Assembly: GCA_037957365.1 (NCBI GenBank)
Contig: JARHVA010001427.1
Location: 248,001 to 312,000 of the forward strand
DNA length: 64,000 nucleotides
Direction: 5' to 3'
Origin: Torreya grandis
Lineage: Eukaryota > Streptophyta > Pinopsida > Cupressales > Taxaceae
Positions 13,189-27,039 of this stretch are shown piece by piece (positions within the stretch are counted from its first letter, which is position 1; each line of letters opens with the position of its first letter). Under the pieces are notes generated by a model. The model saw only the letters and a program-made list of their open reading frames with translations, was not told where the DNA came from and did not search any database. The translations under genes and the position numbers were made by a program.

Positions 13189-14806
13189 TTTAAAACCATA
13201 CTATGATCAATAATGAAAAGTACATAAAATAATAATAAATTAATTAATATTAATTATCCACTAGGTGAACTATTAGCATAGTCTTTAAATTTACACACCA
13301 TTCAGATCTACATTAATAAACTAAAATCAAAATAAGTATAACAGGTATACTTTACCAAATAAATACATTGATTCAAGTATATAACCAATTATCATTTTAG
13401 CCTCCAAATGGGATTTAAATGGTTCAAAACAATAAAAGTATGTATTAGTTCATAATTTAGAATAAAATGTTTTGATCATCAATAAATAAAATATAGAGTA
13501 TGCCAATCCAACTATAACCCAGATATACATCTATTGATATGGTATAATGTGATAAATAATTAATATACATGGTTTACAATAAACATTAATATCTATACTA
13601 GATTAATATAATAATATCAAATATACAATATAGCTTCAAATAAACAACTCATACAATCTATACAGTAGACATGAGTATATATCATAATGCGTTCAAATTT
13701 AGTTCTTGATAAAGAGAGCATCATTTGGGCTCTTTTCCTCTAATCATAGATCATCAATCTCTTATATACCTCCCCATTTGGAGTGTTCCTTCCCTTTACA
13801 AAGGGGAAAATATTGACAATGTAAGTAACCATAACCATTCAATAATAGCATGTGAAAGTATGATCACTATTACATGTAGCCAATCAAACAAACCCTAGAT
13901 ACACATCTATCTATTAAGACCTCAAGCAAGCATATAAACTATAAATTTATATGGAATGAAAATGTATACAACTATAAAATTAATTTGGCTAAAATATTTT
14001 ATATTATTTGTAGATTTAAAAATCTAGGTCATAATCCACATCAACCATACTCTCTACTATAACAAACTATGGTATTTTCCACTCATGTTAACTAATGATG
14101 AGTGATTTTAAGTATGATCCCTGCCAATCACTTATCATTCCTTAACAATATGGAGGGTTTTTTATTTAAAAAACTAGCTCAACTTAAGTTATAAAAATAT
14201 CTCATAAATAGTCCATATAATAATAATGTAGTCATAATTTCCACCATCTATTTAAATCTCAAACTTAGTTTATAATTTATTACAAGCATATCTTACTAAT
14301 TCATTTACACTTTAATACTATCCCAAACATTCTATAATGAAACACTCTCAATGGCCTAGATATAAGCATGTTTCTATAAACCTATGTATAATTGATAATA
14401 GCACAATATATATATTCTCAACATACTTAAATCAAGTCTTCACATCATCAAGATCATGTTTCAACTCCCCAATATTAACTCTATCTTCTATTTTGATTTC
14501 AATATTTTACCAATATGTTCATCACAACCTATAATCATATTTATTTCCTACTTAAATATATTTTTTGAGACATAGACTTAAATATTTCATTTGACATTAT
14601 CAACCCAATATTTTAGTATATATCATGTTTATTAGGAATACATACTTCTTATTGCCACATTGAATAAATATAATGGAAATCTCAAGTTTAGTGTGTTACA
14701 TCCTTATAATCTTATGCATGGAAGTGAACTCACACCCTTAAGTTTATAATGGAAATTTGACCTCCATACCATTTCCAATCTATCAATATCAAAGTGAAAT
14801 GTAATA
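13189..14806 (-). repeat. Chromovirus 5' LTR (minus strand), about 1.6 kb
   Basis: It is bounded by the primer-site relic at 13,186 and by a GTAATA end at 14,806 that matches the sequence next to the polypurine tract at 7,598. The distal part repeats at 3,690-4,628 and the first 130 bp repeat at 16,188-16,320. Immediately outside, at 14,807, sequence homologous to the interior of the same family begins. This means the element sits inside a relative. Confidence 0.65.
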
Positions 14807-16182
14807 ATTTATTTTTCATATGCCCATATTTTTTATGTAATTTATTAAGCAAATTAAGATAAATGAAACACTCAATAGTTCCAGTATATATCAAAATATA
14901 AATATAATGTCCAAATAAAGTACCTGAAACCTCTATTGGTGAGATATGAAATTTAACTTGATGATTGTCTAAAAATACATGGATCCATTATTAGAATATT
15001 CCTTTATGAGCAGATGATGATTAAGGATTCTTGAGTTTAATCATTTTCTTTTATTTAGGATAGTCATTTGCATAATAATCTCCATAAGTAAAACATTCAC
15101 CAGGCATTTCTTCTCTTTTTAATGGGTTTCCTCCTTTATTCCCTTATCTAAAGCCATTTCCTAGTTTTTTCCCCCTAAAGCATTGTTAAACCTAAGATAC
15201 TTATTATTGATTTTTTAAAATCCCCATTGCACTACTAATTTTTAATTTCAATGGATTTTTGAGTCCTTAGAACTTTATTTGATACTTATCTCTAACCTAA
15301 ATAAGTGGTTTAAAATTATGTTATTTCTTGATATATTTCTCAAATAATTGATCCATGGAATTAGGTTCATGAAAATCCACTTCACATCCGATTTGTGGCC
15401 TCAAACCCATGTTAAGATTTTTGATTTATAAACATTCATGTTTCTGGTACTGGGAAACATATTTGATAAGTTTGGTAAAATAATCTCAATACTCTTTTAC
15501 TAATAGCTTTCCCTAATTCAAAATATAAAAAATATGTCATTTTTTTTATTGAAGTAGATTTAGGGTATCCACCAACCCTTGAATAACATTACAAACTACT
15601 CATAATTAGTGGTGGTAGATTCAAGATTCATTTCCAACTTCTTATTGGCCCATCAGTGTATTACTTCACTAGCCAATTGGTATGTTCCCCATACCACTTT
15701 ATTCACCTCTGAGTAATTTCAAAATTTGAAATGCTTTTCCATTTTTGTGATCCAATATTTTTATTTATATCCCAAAACTATTCCATAAAATTTAGGTGGA
15801 TTCACCTTTTTCATATCACATGCAAATTCTACATCCATTTGTTTTTCTTTAGCTTGATTCTCATTATCATGCTCTTACTCTTATTTTTATTCTTGACTAT
15901 CCCATTGTTACTCATGCTCTTATTTTTTATCATGCCCTTGTACTTATTGTTCAAATGTAATTACTCTATCATTAATCTTAGTTACGACTATTATGATTTG
16001 ATCAAGCTTAGTATCTTATTTTTCTTCTAAAAGGTTAGGATAAGGTTGTTCATCCTAATTTGAATTTCCTTCATTCTTGTCATTGAACACACCAATTTTT
16101 CCTTTTGTAAAGGAAGAGAGTTAGGTCATAATTAGTGAAATTATTAGGTCTGATCATTTAAACATTTACTATGGTACCACAT
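14807..16182 (-). pseudogene. Second, older chromovirus gag copy
   Basis: This stretch is homologous in order to about 10,760-13,185 but shortened by deletions. The minus strand near 15,600-15,690 reads WANKKLEMNLES, parallel to WANKQLEMVRDS of the other copy. A decayed primer site (TGGTACCATAG) lies near 16,163-16,175. The rest of its pol is not found immediately to the left because the 13,189-14,806 LTR begins there. The plus-strand frame at 15,731-16,030, rich in Leu/Phe/Ile, is a shadow of this gag. Confidence 0.65.
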
Positions 16183-16187
16183 CTTAA

Positions 16188-16330
16188 AACCATACTAAGT
16201 TCCATAGAAAAACTTACATAATTTTTTTTAAAGAAATTAGGATTAATTATCCATTTTTATCCACTGAGTTATCTATCAAAATAGTCTTAAAATTAACACA
16301 CTATTTAATTTAGAAGATATTTTTTAACTA
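16188..16330 (-). repeat. Truncated chromovirus LTR of the older copy
   Basis: About 130 bp match the first 130 bp of the 13,189-14,806 LTR (TTAAAACCATACTA and the ATTAATTATCCA words). The match stops near 16,330, where family C sequence starts, so the LTR was broken by a later insertion or rearrangement there. Confidence 0.6.
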
Positions 16331-17580
16331 TATAACACCTCAGTCATGTAGACTTGGAAAAATCATGACCCTATTTATTCTTCTTAGTTATACACATGCA
16401 TTACTTATGTAAGCCTCACATATACTTTATCTTATGCCCCTTGGCCTATCTCTTAGTCTGACCATCCTTATATTGATAACACAAACATCCCATCTCTCCT
16501 AGAATGCTTAAAATGTACTTATATTACACCTCTATAAAGTCTAAGCCTGATTTCTCTCTTTCTCCCTAGACACTAATGCCAGGTCAGCTCGTAGCATCTA
16601 CATTACTTTTATATACCAATGCAAGTGTTGAGTGCCCTAAAGTCATCTAATTTATAGATGAAACATATTACAATGCTTGTCCTAACTTATTTAATTTGAG
16701 TTATCTTATGATAGGTTTGGTATAAATAAAATATCAACCCTCTTTCATTCACCACCTATGAAACCTGTCAATCAAACAAAAAGAGCACTCAATAATCACT
16801 TGAGAAGCACTCAAATTACCAAAATATTCCCTATTGTACTCTATTCTGATCAATAAAAGGAATAGCCTAGCCATAGGTCTGAATTACTAAAGTTACAAGC
16901 TAGGTCATTATTGTACTTACTTTACACATTATATGATTCACACACAATCCATCATGTAGGAGAGAACAACATGAGTATGAGCCCCTCTTCTAGAGTATTA
17001 GATATGTAAGCAACACCCTTTGACATTTGGGTATTTATGGGTCAAATTAACATTATGTGCCCACTAACCCATTTTTTACCAAGGTCACATTGAAGATTCA
17101 AAGTTAGGGTTTTACCATTTCACTAAGAGAAATATCCCATGACCTAGATTTTAATGCACCAAATCAAAGGTTAAGCTAAACCCAAAATCATCTACGTGGT
17201 TGTATCATATTTCAATGAATATTTTGTATAGGACACTAGTTTCAAACCTAAACATAAGTATCCAAAGAGCTAGAGGCATCACATCTAAAATTTGACAATT
17301 GTTATAGAACTATCTTCCTACTTTATTCCCACCTATACCATATCCAACACTATATTAGCATCAATAATAAATAAATACTTTATTTTGTGTCATTTATATA
17401 TCTACATTCCATTAATAGCCTATCTTAGTTTTATATATTAAACATAAGGTACATCTAAATTTAATACATTGATTACCCTATTGTATATCTGATATTTACC
17501 CTTATTCCCTATTATTTCTATATCCTTAACCCTAACCACTACAATAGGTTCCATATCCAAATTAGGGTTAAACATTAAGT
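16331..17580 (+). repeat. LTR-like block, family C, copy b
   Basis: It is the inverted counterpart of 2,295-3,572. It begins with TATAACACCTCAG, close to a TGTAACACC-type LTR start, and is followed within about 100 bp by a plus-strand gag relic. It is therefore probably the 5' LTR of that element. I see no clear tRNA-matching primer site at its end; the word AAGTGAACCTGA near 17,580 corresponds to TTGGTGAACTCA in copy a. Confidence 0.5.
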
Positions 17581-17676
17581 GAACCTGATCTTTTAACATC
17601 ACTTTTGCATAAACATTCTCTTGTAAATGCTTATCTCTTGCCTTTTCCTAAACCTTGTGTTATTTTTATCTTTTAT

Positions 17677-19120
17677 CATGGACAACATTGATAAATTTGA
17701 TGATTATGACTATGAAACCCTTCAACAATCTCTCCAATCAAGGATCAAAATCCATTACTCTTACATTCCTCCAAGTGATAAGGCAAACAATATAAAATCC
17801 TTGAATGGTGGTAACTACTATCCCTTTAATAAGGTCAATGCTCCCATCCTTTCAACACATGATGTGATCCATCCTAAGGAAGATCCAAAATATATTCCCT
17901 TGCCTTCTATACCAAAATTGATCCCCAATGGAGATAAAGTACTTTCATTGATCATAATAATTTATATAAACTCCATAAATAAATCATGGAGGATTTTAAA
18001 ATCATTAGTAAATGGTATATTCATTAAAAATAATTGATTAAAACCCCTCTTATTCCTACATTTATAAAAAAATATTCCCCTTATTTAGGGTGATAATCCT
18101 TCTTGGCCTTCATTTTATATTGAAATTTTTTGGAAGGTTAACCAAAAAACTATGACATATTTTCCAAATCATTTTTATCCATCAAGAAAAAGGAAACATC
18201 CTACATATAGATATCAAAATAATATTAATGTTCCAAACAAAATACATGTACCAATATTAAGTAATGTATCTCAACAAAACTAGATTCCTACCACACCAAA
18301 AGAGGTGCCTTCACTAATGCTTCCTCAATATCCACTTATTATATATTTACAAAAGGTGCATCATTCAAATTATAAGTCCATTACATGTTATTTAAATAAT
18401 AAAACAAGGGTACCAAATTTAAAATAGCCATTACCATTATCAAAGTATCCAAAATTCAAGGATTACAAACTTAAAATTATTAAACACGAGGATGATGATA
18501 CTTACATTCCTAGTTTAAAAGGGGTGGCAGTTTAGAACTAATGATAACACCTATATAAAAAAACACCATCCCCATGTATTATCTTATGTATATGACAATC
18601 AATATTATAAACCTTCAAAAATAGTTTTCTATGCTTCAAATGCACATGTTACCAGATTCAATAATCAACTATTACACAATATATACTTGAAAATCCCTAT
18701 CCACCTAGTTTTGAATTACCAAATTTAACTATCTTTGGATACCATAAGGATCCACTTGAGAACAATATAAATTATGTACATTCTCTTGGTCAATGGGAAA
18801 ATGATGATAAACTATTATTAAAAGTAATCCATTTGAGCATTTTTGATGAGGCTCTCAATTGGTTATATATCTTACCAAAAGGTTCCTTAACCACTTTTTC
18901 AAACTTAGAATATTTTTTATTCATATATTTAAATCTTCAAAAGGTGCCAAAATTTACATTAGAACATTTTCACAATTTCAAAAAACATGATGATGAATCC
19001 CTTCAAAATTATACTATTTGACTCATAAGTACAACATATGAGCTAGAATTTAGACCATCAGATTTGGAACTATAATTTATATTTGGTAGATTCATTATTT
19101 CCCAATTAAAGGAATGATAA
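17677..19120 (+). pseudogene. Ty3/gypsy gag relic on the plus strand
   Basis: A frame starting MDNIDKFDDYDYETLQ at 17,677 is open to about 18,037 and is Pro/Asp/Tyr-rich, like the N-terminal part of Tat-type gag. After stops and shifts, about 18,740-19,020 reads NWLYILPKGSLTTFSNLE and then KKHDDESLQNY. That matches the gag core pattern of W...LP.GS..SF..L and ESL..Y found in plant Ty3/gypsy elements. Protease and polymerase are not readable downstream. The element is dead. Family C is the likely LTR. Confidence 0.6.
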
Positions 19121-22100
19121 TTTCATAAAAATAATGATTACTTCACTCATTTATATGTGGATGTACATAAAAATTATCCATTCATACTTACTCATCCAAT
19201 GAAGCTTAACATTTCTCCTTCAAAGTACCAAATTTTTATACCTCAAATAATGGAAGGAAAACAACTACCCAAAGAATAGTATGAAAAAAAATGTGGCATC
19301 CCTAACCTCTATATGAAAAAATTAAAAATTTTACTTAACATGGGGCTGATCTAAGGTCCAAGTCCCATTTAATAATATCAAAATCAACATAACAATAAGA
19401 TTTCATACCAACAAGATTTAATAATTAAATTATGCATGGGTCAAGATTATTTTTAGCATAACCAAGTTGATCCTACAGAAGCAAAAAATAATTGCAATGT
19501 AAAACATTTCCAACAAATAGGATTTAATTTTTAAAAATTAAGAAACAAAGGACGTTGTAAATACTCCTTGGGAAACATAATAATACCAATGTATTATGGT
19601 CATAAAGTAATTCAAACATAGGTTTGGGTTATGCCTACCACAACTCCTTATGCATTTACACTTGGAACTCTTTAGATATACTAAATGGAATAAAAAATTG
19701 GCCTAAATCAATAAGTAATTTATTTTCCACATGAAGGAAAATTAATACATATTTCTAATGATAGCATCACATCTTATACTACACATGCAAAATGTGAGGA
19801 GGAACATGTTTTTAAACTAGCCAATCATGATGTAAGAAAATTAAGAGATAAAAATTGAGATTATAAGGTTCACAATGGGGGGATAAATCTATGAACATAC
19901 ATTATATGTAATCATAGAATGATATTTCCTCAACATCAAAAATACCCAAAAAATAAAAAAAAACATTCATATAATCCAAAAAACCTTTCGACACATAAAT
20001 GTTCTATTGGCTCCTTGGCATATATGTGTTATTTCCATGTTGAGGACTATAATATCATTTTACTCCTACATAAACATACATAGATAAATGATAAACTTAT
20101 GGTTGTTAGGCCTTCCCTTTACTCATGTCATCAGGATGTTGGGGGCATCTGTCTTGTATGATCTTGATATATACTAGAAAATTAATTGTGAAGTGACTTA
20201 TATGTCACTTAGATTTTTGATATATCATCTAAATTCTACACTATGAATGCCCAATTTGTGAGACTTCAATGTGGGTAACAACATTTAGTTTGATATAATT
20301 TTTATTTAAACTTACCCAATCAATTTTGGTAGGTTCACTTCCTTTCAAAATGGTAATTACTTGTTAAATTTACATTTATAATCATCATTTTCTAGACAAC
20401 TATCAAATTATATCTTACCCATTTCTTTGATTTGGTGTCAGTCTTACCTTATGTACTCTTTGGTTATATACTCTATGGATTTTAACACGTCCATTTCTTA
20501 CTCACTCGAGCCTTTAGATTTGAATATTTGATTTATATGTTTAAGGGATGTGAGTTAATGTAATTGTGCCATGTGGATCAAAATACAGCCTACAAAAACC
20601 TAAAGGCTCATAAGCACACACATTTGAGCATCCTAAATTATGTATGTCTATGCAAAATTTTTGTGTAATATAATTTCAACACATGGAATAATATTAGGGC
20701 CTCAAAGGCATGGAGACTCATAACCAAGGAACCATTAATAAATTAACTTAGTATTTATTCTTTGAAGATTTATACCAATATAATTATGCCACTTGTCATC
20801 TTCTTTGAACTCAAAAGCTCTAGGGTATTAAAGCATGGGATTTCATTACCATTAAACTTTTGTAATCTTTCTAAAGTTATATATTAACATAAATACACCA
20901 CTTGTCACACCTGTGAGACTACGTGATCTTAGAACCATTAGATGATTAACTTTACTTTCAAAGCTTTCAAGGTTAAACATAATGAAAAAGCACTAAGTGG
21001 CATGTTATTGGGGATCAATGACTTTGATCACTTATAATTTGATTTGAAGCATGAAAGGCTCCATTTAACATAGAAATGACACCTATATAACTATCAAAAA
21101 TTGATATATTTAAAGACTCAAAAAAATTTTGTAAAGAAATATAGGTTTTGGATAATGTAAAGATGCCACCTATCATTGTCATCAAAGAAATAAAGGCAAG
21201 TCCCTGATAGGAATAACTTTGATAGGTATTTGTCTATTGTCCTACAAGTACACAAAATACAAAAAATTATAGAGAATGACATTTGTACCATTAGTCCAAA
21301 TAAACCATGAAAATATTGAAAGCTTGAGGTTCAAGATGAATTAAAATAATCATTCAAGCTTTGATTTTCATAGTTTAAACTTCATATAAATGTATATTTT
21401 GAGGACAAACATAGAATTTTGTGAACTAAAACTAGAGTCATTAATGTCTAAATCCTACATGACCTGAATAAAACTATTTTAGTCCTAGTAGGTCATCATT
21501 AATTTTAAAAATATGAGAGTGTGTGTGTTTAAGGCACAATAGATGGTGACTCAGTGGGATAAATACTTTTGAGTATTTTGAGAACCCAAAATCTCAATAA
21601 TGTAGCATAATAAAACTACATCCCTAAAAAGCATAGAATAAATAAACTAGACCTTGAAAAAATATCCTACTTCCTTGTTCAATATACTAACCCTTTCCAT
21701 TCACTGGATTTGAGTGTGTGATCTTGTGAATTCAGTTTTCCCTTGTAATGAGAATTTTGATAATGTCTTGGATAAACATTATAGGTTTCATTTTTATCTC
21801 AGATTTTGTAACCAAATAGTAAAGATGGCCTGGGTATTACTATTTTAATAGCGAGGTGTATATAACCCTAATAAAGATACCTTCGATTCCACTCAAATGT
21901 TTGCTATAATGCTAGCTAGACATCCATATCCTTGATAGAGAGTACTTGAATCATATTTTTCAATCAATTTGCATGATCATATATGTTTTTTTCAAACACA
22001 AATAGAATAAAGGTTGAGAATCACCATTGGCTAAGTTTTTGCATAAGAAAACTTATTTCAATCAATACATCCATGTCAATGTGTATCTATTTATATGTTT

Positions 22101-22560
22101 ATTGTCTCCCATCTAATTTTTAACATGTCATAATGTAGTCAATATTTAAAAATGGAAAGTATTTATTAAATTTGTGAAATTATATCAGAGTAAATCCTAG
22201 AGGTCCAATAAACTCATTAAGTCAAAGGAGGACCTAATTCAGTCATAACACATACCTTGACCCTAAAAGTGCAAGTACTATAAGAATAAATATTTATGAG
22301 GACCAATGGTGCATCCTTGTGAATGATCCACCTATTATTAGTATTTATTTTGTAATCTCCTTATAGGAAATCATTTGGTCTATTTTATAATTTTATAAAA
22401 TTAATATAGATATCATAATAAATAATCTAGTAGAATAAAAAAAACAAATCTACAGAAATAAAATGCAAAAATTAAGAAAGAATAATCATAGAAATAAAGA
22501 AATATACTCTAATCCTAAAACTATAATATCCACTCATAATCATTCTAAGCAATATTTAGT
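19120..22560. other. Unassigned decayed sequence after the plus-strand gag
   Basis: The first kilobase has plus-strand coding-like texture but no readable motif. At about 20,128 a TGTTGGGGGCATCTG word could be an LTR start following a short coding tail, but this is a guess. Roughly 20,540-21,190 holds degenerate repeats of about 110 bp. The remainder to 22,560 shows nothing I can name. Confidence 0.35.
20540..21190. repeat. Degenerate ~110-bp tandem repeats with CCACTTGTCAT words
   Basis: The block TAATTATGCCACTTGTCAT (about 20,780) recurs as AAATACACCACTTGTCAC (about 20,890), with partial matches near 20,560, 21,080 and 21,160. Each is preceded by a TTTCAAAG- or TTCTTTGAAG-like word. Such arrays are common in LTR or non-coding parts of large plant retrotransposons. 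Confidence 0.5.
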
Positions 22561-22619
22561 TGGATTAACCATAAAGTAGTGATTCAAAAACTATCCACTA
22601 AATGGAAAGGTGATATCAT

Positions 22620-23714
22620 TACCTTAGAGGTCTTTCAGCCAGAAGGCATTCTTACATAGTATCTCTTATATCTGATATGGTCCAATCTATAAATGATTGA
22701 GCTTATCACATCCCTTCTTCTCATGTTATTTATCCCATGGAAGATCTAAGTCTGAAATCCTAAATGATTTGATTTTAGATCTTTTTTCAAACCATATTTT
22801 TACAATTTGTTGATGTTTACTCAACCTGTGAAATGCTTCAATTCTTATATCCTCCATTTCAACTATGTATAATAGCTTAGATTTTATTCTTTCATATTTT
22901 CCTATGTACTTTTACATGAACTAGTAAATTTTTATCTTAAGAATAATAAGGAAGATGGATTTTTCTACATATAGCATCATAAAAGGTGAAGCCTTGAGGG
23001 ATTTCTTGTGTTTGGTTCTATCTCCCTATAGTGCAAATTTCAAAAAGAGATTCCATTCTATAGGTTTGTTTTGTGCCAAATTATTAAGGGAATCCATCGT
23101 GTCTTATTGGTAGAATCATTTATTCCATTCCCTTGTGGATAATAATTCGAAGAGAACTTGATTATGATTTTATTATCATAAGCCCATTATATGAATTTAG
23201 AATATTGAAAAGTTGGACCATTACCACAAACTAAATAAATGGGAGTGCCAAACTTGGTTAATATGTTTTCTTCCAAAAACTTGATGACAAAAATGGCTCT
23301 GGATTTCTTTGTTTCTATAAATTTTGTCCACCTAGTGTAGTAGTCAATAACTATGAGGATAAAAATATGTCCTATTAAAGAGTTTGGGTTTGTCACCCCA
23401 ATAGAATCAAAGCCCCATTGGGAAAAGGGACACCATTAAATGACTAATTTTAAATTCATGGTATCATTTACTTCTCTTTTCCCAAATACTTAGAAGTCAT
23501 GGTAGGTCCTAACATAGTTGTATGCATCCTTGAATATAATAGGATAGTAGTATCCCATCCTCAGAATTTTATGAGTTTTTATGTTTCTTGAGGGATGCCC
23601 ACTACTTATCTTCTGATGTATGTTATCTAGGATATCCATAGCTTCCTTTATCAAAACACATCTCAAGTATATGCCTTTGTAATTCTTTGTGTATATGATT
23701 CTTTTATTGATCAT
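22620..23714 (-). pseudogene. Outer Tat-like integrase, decayed
   Basis: At 23,490-23,714 the zinc-binding part reads SGHPSRNIKTHKILR and then YYYPIIFKDAYNYV, the usual H...H and hinge pattern of plant Ty3/gypsy integrase. At 23,187-23,396 the catalytic core keeps the first Asp in VIDYYTRWTKFIETKK, followed by FLEENILTKFGTP. The second catalytic Asp has become Gly in CGNGPTFQ. The third catalytic region and C-terminus down to about 22,620 are too broken to read. Confidence 0.75.
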
Positions 23715-23789
23715 ATGAGTTGATTTGAGCCTAAGGGTTCATCTCTACTCTCTATTTATCTCTAAGGGATATGTACCTATGAACAAGTA

Positions 23790-25350
23790 ATGGATTATTT
23801 TAGTTTACTAATAACCACTAATTACTTGAGTATCATTATTTTTTTTAATACTTACCCATGTATTAGTCTCAATAATCAGTCGGATGATCCCCTGGCCTCT
23901 TACCATCTTAATTGGCCTAATTTTAATGTCAAAATCCTAAAGTTTGGCCATCCATTTACCTCTTCTTTTTCTTATTTAATTTTTTCTAGGTGTGAGCTTG
24001 ACATAAATATATGTAACAATGGAATATGTTTTGTTTCATATGATATAGTTCCTAAACTTTTTCATCGCTTTTATTAAGGCATAAATCTACTTGTCTATCA
24101 TAGAGTATTTCAAATCTACATCCTTTACATTATTGTTAATAAAGGAAATTAGATGCTCATTATCATCCACCTTTTGTGTTTGGACAATAACTATATTATG
24201 TTTTAAAGTTAAATAATAAGGATAGAATTCTTTAATAAATCCTAAACTAATCAAAATTGGGGTTTGAATGATAATAGTCTTAATGTCTTAAAAAGCTCTT
24301 TAGTATTCTAGCATCCATTGTATCTTATCACATTTATTTATCATATAATTTAATGGTTTGACAATATATACAAATCCAAAAATTAATTTTCACACAAAGT
24401 TAATCTTACCAAAGGACTTTAATTCCTTCTTTCTATTATGAGGTGTCAACTTGTATATGGTCTAAACCTAATCTTGATCAATAGAGATGTCATATTTAGT
24501 GATCACATGGCCTAAAAAATTCCATTAAATAACTCTAAATATGTTTTTATTAGGATTAAGTGACACTCCATACCTTATATATAAATCAAACACCTTTCGA
24601 AGATGGTCTACATGATCAACTCTGTCTTTGGAGAACATAATGAGGTCATCCATGTATATGATGATGAACTTGCCAATCAGCCTTTAGAAAGTGAAATCCA
24701 TGGATCTATGTAAATTTTATCCTACACTAATAAGGCCAAATGACATCTTCTTATATGAAAAAGTTACCCACTTTTTTATGTATGTAGTCTTCATTCGACC
24801 CTCTGCCTCTACCAGTACTCTATTATAACTAGATAATATGTCTAGGAAGGATAATTATCTAATACACTAACCATTTGAATTACCTCATCCAATGAAGGTA
24901 TGGGGTAGTTGTATTTATCTAATTCTATGTTCATGTTCTTGAAATTGACATAAAGTCTAATTTTTCCACTCTTTTTCCTAACTAGTACCAAATTGGCTAC
25001 CCAAGTAGAGTGCCTAATTGGGAAGATAATCTTGGCCTCTAATAGCTTTTATACTTCTATTTGAATAAGAGTTTCCATAATTGGATTAAATAATCTTGGT
25101 CTCTACTTAAAATTTTTATGATCTAGATTCAGTGGGATAGTGTGTGTAATGACTCTAGGATCAAATACTTTCAGGTCTTCATATGTTTAGGCTACCACAT
25201 ATTCATATTTTGACAATAGGTATTTCAAATTTTGTTTCTCAATCCTAGTGTATCCCAAGTCTATATTCCCTTGCTGAGGGTGTTATTTAACACCCAAATT
25301 TTCTTTGACAAAATCTGATTTAATTGTTCTTAGTGGTTTCTACTTCTAAT
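23790..25350 (-). pseudogene. Outer Tat-like reverse transcriptase and RNase H, decayed
   Basis: The sequence at 24,648-24,675 is the reverse complement of an IIYMDDL active-site word, and it aligns with the same site of the inner element at 39,608-39,635. A fingers-region copy lies at about 24,900-25,060. The RT thumb and RNase H follow toward 23,800 with many stops. The plus-strand frame at 23,790-24,077 is a shadow of this region. Confidence 0.7.
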
Positions 25351-25649
25351 CTTAGGGTTCTAGATCAAAATATCACTATAATGAGACCATACCCAGAGGG
25401 ATGCAATTTTCCTTTGATTTAAAAATTCCATCCTCTCCCAAGTATTTACCATGCATGAGTTTGACATCTTTCTCATCTATTATATGAGATTCAAAATATC
25501 TAGATTTTTTCATGAATTTAATGATCTATTGGTCTTCCTCAAACACTTGGAAGTTTTCCACATTATTTGACATAAAGGGATAAGAGACCAACTCCACCAA
25601 GAACTTCTACATCTTGGAATCTTAAAGTGGTGCTAGTTTAGTAGTTGAA

Positions 25650-26015
25650 GTTAGCAATTTGGCTATTTAGTTGTGATATCTAGGGATGGATTTGATGTTG
25701 AATCATTCAAAGGAATAAATCAATTTCCATGATTGATGTTTAAACTTATTTAATTATGTGAGCTTACATAGATACTTATTCTTGATCTAATTGGCCACCA
25801 ATTTAGAATCACCAAAGATCTATATATGTTTAACATTGTGCTTGAGCATAAAATACAAATCAATGATCAAAGATTCATCTTTGATTTATTTTTGATGCAA
25901 GGGAATTGCAACATGTAATCATCAAAGTATTTCTTGCCTTTAAATTCTATTAGGTCTTTGCTCACACTAGAATCTTATTTTGATATAGCTCCATCAAAAT
26001 GGGGATTCTTATTGA
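25650..26015 (-). pseudogene. Outer element extra RNase H placed before RT, cut by insertion
   Basis: The minus strand reads HFDGAISK near 25,990 and LQFPCIKNKSK further on. This matches the FDGA...L.F.CTNN start of the extra plant Tat RNase H, which is better preserved in the inner copy at 40,813-41,025. It lies upstream of RT, as in the other two copies in this window. The domain begins right at the junction with the inner LTR, so the inner element inserted at or just before its start. Confidence 0.6.
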
Positions 26016-27039
26016 TGCCTTAATATGTATCACAGGTACTCAAAGTGTTTAAATAACACTTATCATTTTATAATTTATATAATTCAATACATGAGTTGTA
26101 GGTTGTGATAATACTATTATCTATGAATGGAATAGAGGCAAAACTAGTGGACTATTTCACAATATTTATTAAGTGTGAATAAATCATAACTAATATTAGT
26201 TAATTATGGTCAAATCTAATCTAAATACTAATATAAGATGAATATTTACATTGGTAATTAAGCTAGAGTGATCTAGTTTAAAAAGAAGCAAAAAGAAGGG
26301 TAGTGCAGAAAAGAAATGTTAATCTTCATCTCAAACATCATGACAAACCTCAAATGTCCTCTAAGCATGCACTTAACGAATGTATAATATGAAATAACAT
26401 GAGCTAAAATACTATTAAATGTCATGCAAAAATCTAAGGAATGAAAAGTAATACAATAAGAACCTAGTTCACTTTAAAGATCTAACCTTGTAAGTAAACA
26501 ATATTAGTCTAAATGAAAGAAGATTAAATGAAATGAAATGAACTTGAGAACTTTCAATCAATCTAGAGTTGACACAAGTTAAAAAATTTACGATTAAAAT
26601 ATAAATAACAAGATTTCACAAGAACCATTCAAATCTAGAAATCAGAACAAGCAAGTGAGAGAGAAATTATAATAATAAGTGACACAAATGAATATAGACA
26701 ATCGTTGCATAATTCCCCACTTGCATTAATTTCTCAAAATTTTACACAATTTTTTTGGTTCAAAATCTCCCTCCTTTTACAAATGACAATCCTCTTTTTT
26801 ATAAAATGTAAGGAAGTATGTTGGTTAGTTATATCCAATTACAAATGTATAGGTGTAAGGACATATGTCCTTTCTACAAAAGTTCTAGAATATACTAAAA
26901 TTTTCTAAGTGGACTGACCTATAGGCAATGTGCTTACAATTCTCACATGCCTTTACAAAAAGAAAAGAATATTATATTTTCAAATATTACAATGCTTTTA
27001 CAAAAGAGAATATTCTTATGTTTGAGGACCCTATTTTGA

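Larger units (their letters stand above)
22600..26015 (-). mobile_element. Outer Tat-like element: pol half (continues at 50,141)
   Basis: The order of domains on the minus strand (RNase H-like, RT, RNase H, integrase) is the same as in the inner element at 37,600-41,025, but the sequence is more decayed. The RNase H-like domain stops at 26,015, where the inner element's LTR begins with TGCC. Its missing upstream part (protease and gag) resumes at 50,141 on the other side of that element. This continuity is the main evidence for nesting. Confidence 0.75.

Noticed and set aside
15731..16030. 99-codon hydrophobic plus-strand frame resembling a membrane protein
   Set aside because: It is a Leu/Phe/Ile-rich antisense shadow of the decayed gag on the minus strand.
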